DNA from: JAZDGX01 sp964482205
GTDB taxonomy: Bacteria > Eisenbacteria > RBG-16-71-46 > CAIMUX01 > WJJG01
Direction: 5' to 3'
Assembly: GCA_964482205.1 (NCBI GenBank)
Contig: CAYZWI010000001.1
Location: 372,001 to 436,000 of the forward strand
DNA length: 64,000 nt
The first letter of the stretch is position 1. The number at the start of each line of letters is the position of its first letter. Made by a program: the position numbers and the translations under genes. Of this stretch, positions 51,113-60,589 are shown in pieces. The notes under the pieces were generated by a model. That model was not told the origin of the DNA and did not search any database. It worked only from the letters and a program-made list of their open reading frames with translations.

Positions 51113-52513
51113 CTATCGCGATTCCTTCGGCCCGAAACGCAGGATTTGAGGCTCGGACCCCCAATGATCGCGTATGTCTGCGTCGAAGACCGCGATCGTG
51201 AACACATAGTCGCGTCCCGATTCCGGCAGGAAGGTCACATCCCGCTGCGGATCGCCCGTGTCGAGCCGGCGGGCGACTTCCAGGGTCCAGACGCCCATTT
51301 CCTCATCGTGGCCTCCCTTGGCGCGCACATCCTCCCGGCTTCCGCTCGGGTATGTGAGAACATAGCCGGGGACGGGATCACCCGGCATCCAGGGCCGCGG
51401 GTCGGCCGGGAAATTGCCCTCGAACCGGACATCGCCGGCGCTGAAGAAGGGGAAGAACTGCGTGGCCTGCTCACGCCAGAGATAGGCGGACGGGACCCCG
51501 TTGTTCGACACGCAGTTGGCATTGAAGAGATTCCGGCAGATGTCCGGATTCTGCGGATCGTCCAAGGGATCGTTGATCCTGCGATAGGGACGCAGGGGCA
51601 CCCCCGCCCCGTCCTCGAAATTCTTCATGAAGCCCGGCAGCCCCGGATCGGGTGCGAGGCCCGCCATGGGATTCAAGTGCAAGTCGTCCATGTATCCGGG
51701 CGTTCCCTGGCTGGGATCATCGGGATCATCGTTCGGATTGAAGATGTCGCGGATGGGATTCGTTCGCCCGGCGAGCCATTCCCAGACATCCAGCCGGCCG
51801 CTGTCGAAATTGCCGAACGACATCGCTCCGCTGGGATGGCAGAGGATCTTGCATCCACGATCGGCGAAGGTCTCGCCGTCGCCGATCGCTCCCTCCATCT
51901 CGAATATGAGCGCGAGCTTGTCGTCCTCTCCGGATTGGCGCCACCAGGCCGGCAGGAGCAAGCTGTCCTGCGGGGCGACGCGGTCGGTCGTGTCGCATAC
52001 TCCGTCCACGCAGCGAATGATCGGATCGCCGAAATTCGGGCCGGCGAAGGTGAAGACATCTTTCCACGCGTCGGCGAGGGGATCGGTCCATTGCATCAAC
52101 AGGTAGAGATGCGTGTCGGTGTAGATGGCCTTGACCGAGACATACTTCGTTGCGCCGGGCGAGCCCGAGCCCTGCTCCGCCGACAACCGAACCTGGGTGT
52201 AAGGACGCTCGGGAGTGAATTCGCTGCCCCACTCGAGATCGATGCGCTCACCGTTCAACTCGATCACTCCGCGCTCGAATTCTTCCCGCGATTGATAGTA
52301 GGCGGTGATGACATTGGTCGGCGTGTCTTCGGGGCGCGAGGTGTTTTCCTCGCTGCATCCGAGGACGATGCCCGCAACGGCAAGGAGCGAGAGCGCGGCG
52401 ACGCGTCCGAAACGCTGGAAGAAGCGGGCCTGCCGGGCGGGCCCGGCCTTGCCGGCCGGCCCTCCACGATTCTCGGAATTCACCGGAAAGCTCGCGGACA
52501 TGATTGTCCCCAT
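51113..52513 (-). CDS. Ethylbenzene dehydrogenase-related heme-binding lipoprotein
   Basis: 466 aa. Lipobox near residue 53 (LAVAGIVLGCSEEN) after an unusually long, basic n-region. The core (SVKAIYTDTHLYLLMQWTDP, DDKLALIFEMEG) fits the EB_dh domain, a heme b/c-binding fold of electron-transfer gamma subunits. A CxxxCH heme-attachment-like motif occurs in CKILCHPSG. No molybdenum catalytic subunit is adjacent. ATG at 52513, with alternative starts at 52501 and GTG 52516. First gene of the envelope cluster, behind a TTGACA promoter. Confidence 0.85.
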   Translation of the reverse strand: MGTIMSASFPVNSENRGGPAGKAGPARQARFFQRFGRVAALSLLAVAGIVLGCSEENTSRPEDTPTNVITAYYQSREEFERGVIELNGERIDLEWGSEFTPERPYTQVRLSAEQGSGSPGATKYVSVKAIYTDTHLYLLMQWTDPLADAWKDVFTFAGPNFGDPIIRCVDGVCDTTDRVAPQDSLLLPAWWRQSGEDDKLALIFEMEGAIGDGETFADRGCKILCHPSGAMSFGNFDSGRLDVWEWLAGRTNPIRDIFNPNDDPDDPSQGTPGYMDDLHLNPMAGLAPDPGLPGFMKNFEDGAGVPLRPYRRINDPLDDPQNPDICRNLFNANCVSNNGVPSAYLWREQATQFFPFFSAGDVRFEGNFPADPRPWMPGDPVPGYVLTYPSGSREDVRAKGGHDEEMGVWTLEVARRLDTGDPQRDVTFLPESGRDYVFTIAVFDADIRDHWGSEPQILRFGPKESR

Positions 52514-52592
52514 CACCCTCGGACCCCCTTAGGCATGCGTGGGTAACGCCATCGAAGACAGCCTCCTGGCCGTTTAGGAACCGATCCTAGGT

Positions 52593-52621
52593 ACGCTAGG
52601 CGGGTGCGCTGCAAGTGTCAA
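52593..52621 (-). promoter_or_regulatory. Promoter of envelope gene cluster
   Basis: Minus-strand TTGACA (52621-52616), 17-nt spacer, TAGCGT (52598-52593). It lies 80 nt upstream of the EB_dh lipoprotein gene and just after the phosphomannomutase stop. Confidence 0.55.
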
Positions 52622-52634
52622 GGGGATAAACAGA

Positions 52635-54002
52635 CTACGGGTTCCAGACCACCTCGGGATACCGGGCCAGGAAGGCGCGGAATTCCTCTTCGATGGCGGC
52701 CAGGGCGGCCGCCGTGCGCGCTTCGAAGCGGAGGACAAGGACGGGCTGGGTATTGGAGGCGCGCAACAGCCCCCAGCCCTCGGGGAAGCGCGCCCGCACC
52801 CCGTCGATGGAGATCACGGAGCGGGTCGCGGCGAAGTGGCGGGTCGCCTCTTCCACGACGCGGAACTTCGCTTCATCGGGACAGGCGATCCGGATCTCCG
52901 GCGTGTTGACGAAGCGCGGCAGGCTGTCGATCTGGGCCGAGAGCGGGCGGTCGAGCGACGAGAGATAGGCGGCCATTCTCGCGGATCCGTAGATGGCGTC
53001 GTCGAAGCCGAAGAATCCTTCGTTGAAGAACATGTGCCCCGACATCTCGCCGGCGAGCGGAAAGCCCTCCTCCTTCATCTTCACCTTCAGCACGGAGTGG
53101 CCGGTCTTCCACATGAAGGGAACGCCGCCATGCGCTCGGATGTCTTCTTCGAGACCCTGGGAGCATTTCACATCGAAGAGAATCCGGCTTCCCGGAAGGC
53201 GGGCGAGCAGCTCGCGCGCGAAGAGCGCGAGGATCTGATCGCCGAAAACCATGTGGCCGCGCTCGTCGATCAGTCCGATCCGGTCCGCGTCGCCGTCGTA
53301 GCCGACCCCGAGATCGGCCTGCTCGGCGAGCACCCGCTCGCGCAGGTCGCGCATCAACTCGGGCACGGTCGGATCGGGCAAGTGATGGGGAAACCGGCCG
53401 TCCGGTTCGCAATACAGGCAGACCACATCGTGGCCGAGATCGGCGAGCACCTGCGGGCCGATCAACCCTCCCGTGCCGTTGCCCGCGTCGACCACGATCT
53501 TGAGCGCCCGGCCGCTCTTCAGCCGCGCCCGAACCATCGCCCGGTATTCGGGAAAGGCATCGAAGTCTCGCGCGCCGCCCTTGCCGAACGCAAAATCGGA
53601 GGCGCGAATCTGCGCTTCGATCGCGCGGATCTCCTCGCCCCAGATGGGCGCCGTGCCGCGGCAGAGCTTGAATCCGTTGTACTCGATCGGATTGTGGCTG
53701 CCCGTGATCATCACTCCGCCGCTCGCGGCCGTCGTCTCGATGGCGTAGTAGAGAAGCGGAGTCGGCACGATGCCGGCATCGAAGATGTCGAGCCCGGTGG
53801 AGAGAAGGCCGTCGCGCACCGCCGCGTGCAGGCGCGGAGAGCTCTCGCGCACATCCCGCCCCAGGCACGCGGTCCGGCCGCCTTCCCTCCGCAAGCGCGT
53901 GCCGAGCGCGCAGCCCACCGCCCGCGCGAGATCGTCGGTCAGATCGCGATCGGCCACGCCGCGGATGTCGTATTCGCGGAAAATCGCGGGATTCGGATTC
54001 AT
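52635..54002 (-). CDS. Phosphomannomutase/phosphoglucomutase
   Basis: 455 aa. Four-domain alpha-D-phosphohexomutase. Active serine in MITGSHNPIEYNGFK, metal-binding loop YDGDADRIG, sugar-binding GEMSGHMFFNE, and C-terminal phosphate-binding RASNTQPVLVLRFE. Supplies mannose-1-P or glucose-1-P for cell-surface polysaccharides; the AlgC/ManB type is likely. ATG at 54002 with GAGG upstream, 8 nt after the prfB stop. A longer upstream open frame overlaps prfB and is not used. Confidence 0.95.
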   Translation of the reverse strand: MNPNPAIFREYDIRGVADRDLTDDLARAVGCALGTRLRREGGRTACLGRDVRESSPRLHAAVRDGLLSTGLDIFDAGIVPTPLLYYAIETTAASGGVMITGSHNPIEYNGFKLCRGTAPIWGEEIRAIEAQIRASDFAFGKGGARDFDAFPEYRAMVRARLKSGRALKIVVDAGNGTGGLIGPQVLADLGHDVVCLYCEPDGRFPHHLPDPTVPELMRDLRERVLAEQADLGVGYDGDADRIGLIDERGHMVFGDQILALFARELLARLPGSRILFDVKCSQGLEEDIRAHGGVPFMWKTGHSVLKVKMKEEGFPLAGEMSGHMFFNEGFFGFDDAIYGSARMAAYLSSLDRPLSAQIDSLPRFVNTPEIRIACPDEAKFRVVEEATRHFAATRSVISIDGVRARFPEGWGLLRASNTQPVLVLRFEARTAAALAAIEEEFRAFLARYPEVVWNP

Positions 54003-54010
54003 CGGCGACC

Positions 54011-55124
54011 TCACCGGCGGCTCGGCTCCTTGCGCTTCAAACGCAGCCACGCCTCGATGAAGGGATCGAGATCTCCATCGAGGACGGCCTGGATGTTGCC
54101 CGTCTCCTGTCCCGTCCGGTGGTCCTTCACGAGCGTGTACGGATGGAGCACATAGGAGCGGATCTGCGAACCCCAGGCGATGTCGCGCTTGCCCGCCTCC
54201 AAGGCTTCTGTCTTCTTGCGCTCCTCCTCCTGCTGGCGAAGGTAGAGGCGCGCGCGAAGGACCTTCATGGCCACATCCCGGTTGCGATGCTGCGAGCGCT
54301 CGGCCTGGCATTGGGCGACGATTCCCGTCGGCAGGTGGGTGATGCGCACCGCCGATTCGGTCTTGTTGACATGCTGGCCGCCCGCGCCGCTGGAACGATA
54401 GGTGTCGATGCGCAATTCCTCGTCGCGGATCTCCACTTCCCCGCCGTTTTCGACTTCTGGAAAGACGAAGACCGAAGCGAACGAAGTGTGGCGGCGCTGG
54501 TTGAAATCGAACGGAGAAATGCGCACGAGGCGATGAACGCCGACCTCGGGACGCAGGAACCCGTAGGCATATTCTCCCTTGACCTCGAAGGTCGCGTCCT
54601 TGATGCCCGCTTCGTCGCCTTCCTGGAAGTCGATGACGCGCGTTTGAAAGCCGGCTCGCTCGCACCAGCGCAGGTACATCCGGTACAGCATCAGGGCCCA
54701 GTCCTGCGACTCGGTGCCCCCTGCCCCGGGATGGATCGAGAGGATGGCGTCGGCCCGATCCTGTTCGCCGTCCAGGTAGGTGCGCAATTCCGCGCGCTCG
54801 AGCTCGTCGTTGTAGGCGGCGAGATCGCGGGCCAGTTCCGCTTCGAGGCCCGCGTCCGATTCCTCCTGGAGAAGCTGCGAGAGGTCGCGCAGATCGGCCA
54901 GGCGTTTGTCGAGCGCCTCCCAGTCCGCAATCTTCTGCTTGGCCGCCTTGAGCGCCGCGACCGCTTCCTGCGCTTTCTGGGGATGGTCCCAGAATCCGGG
55001 CGCGGCGATTTTCTGTTCCGCCTCGGCGCGCTCGGCGATCAAGCGATCGACGTCAAAGAAACCTCCTCAGATGGGAGACACGCTCTTCGCATTCGGCCAG
55101 CAGCCGTTCGATGTCCGGGCTCAT
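54011..55124 (-). CDS. prfB: Peptide chain release factor 2 (programmed +1 frameshift)
   Basis: RF2 releases chains at UGA and UAA. The first 23 codons (MSPDIERLLAECEERVSHLRRFL) end at an in-frame TGA at 55055-55053. The sequence AGG-AGG-TTT-CTT-TGA-C is the conserved internal Shine-Dalgarno plus slip site, and a +1 shift at CTT continues into DVDRLIAERAEAEQKIAAPG. The total is about 370 aa. RF2 marks: ISPFDFNQRRHTSF with the SPF recognition tripeptide, and the catalytic SGAGGQHVNKTESA (GGQ). Start overlaps the coaE stop (ATGA). Confidence 0.96.
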
Positions 55125-55774
55125 TCTCTTTTCTTGCTCCCATGGCGGCTCGCCGGGCGGCTCCGCGCCCACGCCTGCCGCAGTTGCTCGACCTTCCGGC
55201 CGAGATCGGAGAGTCCGCCGCTGTTGTCGACGACGAGATCGGCCAGGGAACGCCGCTGTTCCGAAGTCGCCTGTCGCGCGAGACGGCGCCGGATCGTGCC
55301 CGCGTCGAACCCCTTTTTCAACGAGCGGGCGATTCGCACGGGCTCGGCCGCCTCGACGGCGATGACATAGTCGCACCAGGAAGGTACTCCGGATTCCACG
55401 AGCAGCGAAATCTCGACGATCACGATATCAGCCGCTCCTTCCCTGTTCAAGGCTCGCAGATCTTCCTCCAATCGCGCGAGCACGCGAGGGTGGAGGATGC
55501 GTTCCAGTCTCTCGAGGCGTGCGGGATCGGCGAAGGCGAGGGCTCCCAAGCGGGCGCGATCGATCGCGCCCGCGGCATCCCTCACGCCATCGCCGAAGGC
55601 CGCCTGGATCTCGCGCGCGACCTCGTCATTCTCCAGGAGCTCGTGCGCCACGCGATCCGCGTCCAGGTGGACGATGCCCGGATGGGCCGCGAGCAAGCGG
55701 CAGAAGGTCGACTTGCCCGAGCCCATCCCGCCCGTGACGGCGACGACCCAGAAATGGCGTTCGTTGCGCGTCAT
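55121..55774 (-). CDS. coaE: Dephospho-CoA kinase
   Basis: 217 aa. Last step of CoA synthesis. Walker A GGMGSGKSTFCRLL, then HLDADRVAHELLE, ILHPRVLARLEEDL, and the lid LARQATSEQRRSLADLVVDNSG. GAGG is placed 5 nt before the ATG. Lies between polA and prfB, coupled to prfB by ATGA; polA-coaE adjacency is common. Confidence 0.95.
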   Translation of the reverse strand: MTRNERHFWVVAVTGGMGSGKSTFCRLLAAHPGIVHLDADRVAHELLENDEVAREIQAAFGDGVRDAAGAIDRARLGALAFADPARLERLERILHPRVLARLEEDLRALNREGAADIVIVEISLLVESGVPSWCDYVIAVEAAEPVRIARSLKKGFDAGTIRRRLARQATSEQRRSLADLVVDNSGGLSDLGRKVEQLRQAWARSRPASRHGSKKRE

Positions 55775-55867
55775 TCGATCCTCGATCCTGATCGCTGATG
55801 GAAGCGCGGCTCCTCATGGCCGCCGCCCGTCGCGCGCGTCCGCATCCGCGCGGCCGGTCGCATGCGC

Positions 55868-58800
55868 TCAGTCATGGGCCGTCAGCCAATCGGGGCCGAT
55901 GCCGGCGCTCACCGCCAGGGGCACGCGCAACGCGAAGACCGCTTCCATGACGCGCCGCGCCTCCTCGGCGACGGCCGCCGCCTCGCCGGCCGGCGCTTCG
56001 ATCAACAGCTCGTCGTGCACCTGCAGAAGAAGGCGCGCGCCGGGGCGCCGGGCGCGCAGGTGGCGGTGCAGTTCCACCATCGCCTTCTTGATCAAGTCGG
56101 CGGCGGAGCCCTGGACGGTCGAATTGACCGCCATCCGCTCGGCCGCGGAACGCAGGCGCGGGTGCGATGAAGCGAGGTCGGGAAGATAGCGCCGCCGCCC
56201 CAGAATCGTCGCGGCGTATCCGCGCTCGCGAGCCTGCTGCACGCAGGCGTCGATGAACGCTTTCACGCCTGGGAGCTTGCGGAAGTAGTCCTCGATGAAG
56301 CTCGCCGCCTGGCGCAAGGGAATGCCGAGTTCCGCCGCGAGGCGCTGGGGCCCCATGCCGTAGATGACGCCGAAGTTCACGGTCTTCGCGCGCGCGCGCA
56401 TGGCGGGGGAAACGGAGTCCTCGGGAATTCCGGCCACGAGGGCGGCCGTGGCCCGATGGATGTCGTTGCCTTCGGCGAAGGCGCGAGTCAGATGCTCGTC
56501 CTCGGAAAGGTGCGCGAGCAGGCGCAGCTCCACCTGCGAGTAGTCGGCGGAGATCAGCAGCGCTCCCGGAGGAGCGATGAAGGCGCGGCGGATCTCGCGT
56601 CCCAGCGCGGAGCGAATCGGAATGTTCTGCAGATTGGGGTCCGAGGAGCTCAGGCGGCCGGTGGCCGTCACCGTCTGATGGAAACGCGTGTGGATGCGGC
56701 CCGATTCGGGGTCGATCATGCGCGGTAAGGCGTCGACATAGGTGTTCTTCAGCTTGGCGAGCTGGCGGTACGAGAGGACTTCGCGCGGCAGGGGGTGAAG
56801 CGTCGCCATCTCCTCCAACACCGCTTGAGAAGTGGAAAAGCCGGTCTTCGTGCGGTGCCGGGGAGCGAGCTTCAGCTTGTCGAAGAGGACCGTCTGCAGC
56901 TGCTGGGTCGAATGGATGTTGAACACCTGCCCCGCGAGGCGATAGATCTCCTCCTCCGCGCGCCGCATGCCGAGCGCCAGCGACTCCCCCATGGCCGCCA
57001 GGGCCTGCGTGTCGATCGCGACGCCCGCGGCCATCATGTCGGCGAGGACCGGGGCGAGCGGCATCTCGACCGTGCGGTAGAGCTCGGCGGCGCCCGTTTC
57101 CTCGAGCGCCGCGCCGAGACGCGGGCGCAGGCGCAGGATGAGATCCGCGCCCGAGCAGGCGGCCCGCGCTTCCCGTTCGCGCGTGAGGGCGACTTCCGCG
57201 AGCGCGGCCCGAATCTCGGGCGGTTCCAGGTCCAGCCATTTTCGCGCCAGGCCTTCCAAGGCCAGCGTCGCCTCCGGATCGAGGAGATACGAGGCGATCT
57301 TCACATCCTCGATCGGTCCCTCCACGACCCATCCGTGGCGCGCGAGAACCAGCAGGTCGTCGGCGACATCGATTCCCGCTTTCACGAGCGCCGGGTCGGC
57401 AAACAACGGGCCCAGATGATCTCGGATGACATCGAGGGAGAGCCCATCGGACCGCGCCTCTGATGGATCGCCGGCGGTCGCGCCGGCCGCGGGCCCGGCG
57501 GCTCGCCCCGGCAAGGTCGTCTGCTCCGTCGCGGCAGCGGCTCTCGCATCGGTCGGGGCGGAAGTCGAGGGTCCGGTTTCAGGGGCGTCGTTCTCCGCGG
57601 AGACGGAAACGCAGTAGATCCCTCCTGCCTTCCATCCGAAGGCGATGCCCGTCAGGCGCGCCTTGCGCGCCGGATCGCCGCTCGTCGCCAGGGAGAACGC
57701 GATCGCCTGCCCGGGCCCCGACGCCGTCTCCCGCCGGGCCAACTCGACCACGCGGCGCAGCTCCTGGGCGCTCGCGATGGCGGCGCCCTCCACGCCCCAG
57801 CGGGGAACCGCCGGCGTGACCGGGGGCGCTGCCTGAGAAGTCGCCTCTTCCTCTCCGCTTCCCGGGCTCGGCCCTTCGGTGCACGCGTCGAGCAACGAGC
57901 CTTGCGTCGCGCGCCCGGGAGATTCCGGCGAGGAAGGCTGCGCCGCGCGCGAGGCGGCGATCGCCGGCGGCGGGCCGGACGGAGAACCGGATTCCGGAAA
58001 GAAACGCTTTTCGATGTTGCGGAATTCGAGCTCCCGGAGCAGGTCGCGAAAGGCCGGCCGATGGCGCAGGTCCGGCACGGGAAAGCTCTCCGGATCGGGG
58101 ACGGGAAGATCGCTGCGCAAGCGCACAAGGTCGCGGCTTGCGAGCGCGCCGTCCATTCCTTCGCGCAGCTTCTTCTGAAGCGACTGTGGAGCGATGTCAT
58201 CGAGGGCGGCAAAGACGGCCTCCAACGATCCGTGCGCGCGCAAGAGCTGCGACGCGGTCTTGGGGCCGATTCCAGGAATGCCGGGCACATTGTCGATCGC
58301 GTCCCCGACCAGAGCCAGGTAGTCCACGAACTGATCGGGCCTCACTCCCCATCGCTCGGCCACCCGCCCGGCATCCACCCAATGGGCCGGCTCGCGTCCG
58401 CGGGCGGGAACATACTGGCGAATCCTCGGCCCGATCATCTGGCCGAAGTCCTTGTCTCCCGAAACCACGACTGCCTGCCATCCGGCCTCGATCGCGCGAG
58501 CCGCCAGGGAAGCGATCAAATCGTCCGCTTCGACCCCTTCCTGGCATTCGGTGCGCAAACCGAGCGCTTCGATGAGGCGATGAAGGTAGGGCACCTGCAG
58601 GGCGAGGTCGGCGGGCATCTCCGGACGATGGGCCTTGTAGGCCGCATAGCGTTCGTGGCGGAAAGTCTTGCCCGGCGCATCCAGTGCGACCACGAGGTGC
58701 TCGGCGCGCTCGTCTCGGATCAAGGCGAGAAGCGCGCTGAGAAAGCCGTACAGCGCGCCGGTGGGCAAGCCGCGGGAGGTCGCCAGCGGGCGCTGGGCGA

Positions 58801-58912
58801 AGGCGAAATGGGCGCGAAAGAAGAGCGCCATGGCATCGACGAGAAAGAGCGTGCCGCCCGCACTCTCCTGGGGTCGCTCCTCGCTGCTCACGATGTTCGC
58901 CTCTCGATCCAT
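55868..58912 (-). CDS. polA: DNA polymerase I
   Basis: 1014 aa. Complete 5'-3' exonuclease (DAMALFFRAHFAF, EADDLIASLAA, VVSGDKDFGQMI, GDAIDNVPGIPGIGPKTA), then a Pro/Ala/Ser-rich linker of about 100 residues. The 3'-5' exonuclease-like domain has lost its acidic residues (see findings). The polymerase domain has motif A SADYSQVELRLLAHL, motif B RAKTVNFGVIYGMG and motif C LQVHDELLIEAP. Fills gaps in repair and Okazaki processing. Longer than the ~930-aa E. coli enzyme because of the linker. Confidence 0.97.
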   Translation of the reverse strand: MDREANIVSSEERPQESAGGTLFLVDAMALFFRAHFAFAQRPLATSRGLPTGALYGFLSALLALIRDERAEHLVVALDAPGKTFRHERYAAYKAHRPEMPADLALQVPYLHRLIEALGLRTECQEGVEADDLIASLAARAIEAGWQAVVVSGDKDFGQMIGPRIRQYVPARGREPAHWVDAGRVAERWGVRPDQFVDYLALVGDAIDNVPGIPGIGPKTASQLLRAHGSLEAVFAALDDIAPQSLQKKLREGMDGALASRDLVRLRSDLPVPDPESFPVPDLRHRPAFRDLLRELEFRNIEKRFFPESGSPSGPPPAIAASRAAQPSSPESPGRATQGSLLDACTEGPSPGSGEEEATSQAAPPVTPAVPRWGVEGAAIASAQELRRVVELARRETASGPGQAIAFSLATSGDPARKARLTGIAFGWKAGGIYCVSVSAENDAPETGPSTSAPTDARAAAATEQTTLPGRAAGPAAGATAGDPSEARSDGLSLDVIRDHLGPLFADPALVKAGIDVADDLLVLARHGWVVEGPIEDVKIASYLLDPEATLALEGLARKWLDLEPPEIRAALAEVALTREREARAACSGADLILRLRPRLGAALEETGAAELYRTVEMPLAPVLADMMAAGVAIDTQALAAMGESLALGMRRAEEEIYRLAGQVFNIHSTQQLQTVLFDKLKLAPRHRTKTGFSTSQAVLEEMATLHPLPREVLSYRQLAKLKNTYVDALPRMIDPESGRIHTRFHQTVTATGRLSSSDPNLQNIPIRSALGREIRRAFIAPPGALLISADYSQVELRLLAHLSEDEHLTRAFAEGNDIHRATAALVAGIPEDSVSPAMRARAKTVNFGVIYGMGPQRLAAELGIPLRQAASFIEDYFRKLPGVKAFIDACVQQARERGYAATILGRRRYLPDLASSHPRLRSAAERMAVNSTVQGSAADLIKKAMVELHRHLRARRPGARLLLQVHDELLIEAPAGEAAAVAEEARRVMEAVFALRVPLAVSAGIGPDWLTAHD

Positions 58913-59029
58913 TTCATTGAAAGCCGCGGGCCCGGCCGCGCTCGCTTGCCAGATCGACGACGAAAGCCCATTGCCGCCGGCGTCCCTTGGAGTGAACTCA
59001 CCGGCGAAACCGGCCGCCGGGACACCCCC

Positions 59030-59665
59030 TCAGACGCGATACAATCCGAGGCGCCCGATCAAGCGGGCGACCCCAACCGGAACGAGTTTTCCCAACGGAA
59101 GCCCGGCTCCCGCGCGCCGGCGGACTTCCGTGGAGGAGATGTCGAAACGGGGGCCTGGGATCCAGCTCACCCGCCCCTCGAGATAGGCCGGCCGTGGCGC
59201 TTCCCGCCGCCCTCCGGGCGCGACCGAAGGCTGGCTGCCGGGGCGCGGCCCGCCGGGAGCCTCGCTCGCGCGAGGATAGACGGCAATTCGGGCGAGGCGG
59301 GCGATTTCTTCGGGCGTCCTCCAGCCGGGCAGGTCGGCAAGGCTGTCCTCCCCGAGGATGAGCCAGAACTCATCTTCGGGATAGGCGGCCCGGAGCTCCT
59401 TCAGAGTGTCGACCGTGTAGGAGACTCCTCCCCGCTCCCGCTCGATGGCCGCGGCCTCGAAGCCGGGGCGCCCGGACAGCGCTTCCTGGAGCAGCTGCCA
59501 GCGCGTCTCGAAAGGGCTCAGGCTTTGCGGCGGCTTGTGAGCGGGCAGGTAGCAGGGGACGAAGAGCACGCGATCGAGGTGGAGAAAACTGCGCGCCGCC
59601 GTCGCAATTCCCAGGTGCCCGAGATGGGGAGGGTCGAAGCTGCCGCCGAGGACGCCCGTTCTCAC
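59030..59665 (-). CDS. nadD: Nicotinate-nucleotide adenylyltransferase
   Basis: 211 aa. NAD synthesis: nicotinate mononucleotide to deamido-NAD. GGSFDPPHLGHLGIA is the nucleotidyltransferase HxGH motif and FDISSTEVRRRAG is the C-terminal ISSTxxR. GTG at 59665 overlaps the bamD stop (GTGA). An upstream in-frame extension encodes a very Arg-rich shadow of bamD and is not used. Confidence 0.95.
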   Translation of the reverse strand: MRTGVLGGSFDPPHLGHLGIATAARSFLHLDRVLFVPCYLPAHKPPQSLSPFETRWQLLQEALSGRPGFEAAAIERERGGVSYTVDTLKELRAAYPEDEFWLILGEDSLADLPGWRTPEEIARLARIAVYPRASEAPGGPRPGSQPSVAPGGRREAPRPAYLEGRVSWIPGPRFDISSTEVRRRAGAGLPLGKLVPVGVARLIGRLGLYRV

Positions 59666-60567
59666 ATCCCGGCTCCGCCCGCTCCATCGGGCTCGCCGGC
59701 GCCGGCGCCGTCGCTGTCGTCCTCGCGACCGCTTCCTTCCTTCACGGGAGTTCCCGCCGGCGTTGCAGCGGGCAGCTCCGCGAGCTTCTCGCGCGCTCTT
59801 CGGGCCAGGTCCCCGCCCTTCGTGAACCGCGCGGGATCGGCGCCCAAGTGCGCCGCCAGGCGTTCGTAGCTGCGGCGGGCCTCGCTCCAGTTCTCCTCCT
59901 TCTCGAAGGTGCGGGCGATTCCGTCCAGGGCGCGGGCCGAAACGGGGGAATCCGCCCAAGTGACCAAGGACTTCTCGAAGTACCGGCGCGCGGCGGCCAG
60001 GCGGCCCAGGCGCATGTAGGTCTCGCCGTTCAGGAAATCCTTGCGAGCCAGCGTGCCGAGGACATCGGCGATCGCCTTTTCGGCCGCCTCCTTCTGCTTG
60101 CCTTCCGGATAGCGCCGCAGGTAGGCCTGAAACGCCTTCAAGGCCTCCTCCGCCGGCTCGGCATCGTGCTCGGCCCCGCGAACGGCGAGAAACCAGGAAC
60201 GGGCGGTCTCAAAGCGCGCGTCTTCGACGAGCGGGCTGCGCGGGTAGTCGTCGACCACGCGCCCGAACGCCTGGCGGGCCAACAGGTACTCGTTGTTCTT
60301 CTGGCGCGCGAGACCCAGGTAGTACAGCGCATCGTCGATGAATTGGCTGCCCGGATGGTTGCGTTCAAACGATTCCAGGTGCTCGATCGCCGCAACCAGA
60401 TGGCCGCGGTCGAACTCCTGGCGCGCCACTTCGAAGTCCGCTTCGGGACCGAACGACGGCAGCTTTCCCGGGCCGCTGGCGCAGCCGGAGAGCCATGCCA
60501 GGGCGCACGCGAGGATCAGGAGTCGAAACCCCGCCGCGCGTTCGATGTGAGCCAGTCCGCCTGCCAT
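59662..60567 (-). CDS. bamD: Outer membrane protein assembly factor BamD
   Basis: 301 aa. Lipoprotein of the BAM complex. Lipobox LAWLSGCASG near residue 29, then TPR units: DFEVARQEFDRGHLVAAIEHL, FIDDALYYLGLARQKNNEYL, and EGKQKEAAEKAIADVLGTLA. C-terminal Gly/Ala/Glu-rich tail. BamA is not in the window. Its stop overlaps nadD. Confidence 0.9.
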   Translation of the reverse strand: MAGGLAHIERAAGFRLLILACALAWLSGCASGPGKLPSFGPEADFEVARQEFDRGHLVAAIEHLESFERNHPGSQFIDDALYYLGLARQKNNEYLLARQAFGRVVDDYPRSPLVEDARFETARSWFLAVRGAEHDAEPAEEALKAFQAYLRRYPEGKQKEAAEKAIADVLGTLARKDFLNGETYMRLGRLAAARRYFEKSLVTWADSPVSARALDGIARTFEKEENWSEARRSYERLAAHLGADPARFTKGGDLARRAREKLAELPAATPAGTPVKEGSGREDDSDGAGAGEPDGAGGAGM

Positions 60568-60589
60568 GCGACCCTCGATTCGAACGGTC

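Noticed and set aside
59666..59959. N-terminal extension of nadD
   Set aside because: Open upstream but Arg-rich, overlapping bamD fully; the GTG at 59665 begins exactly at the conserved domain.
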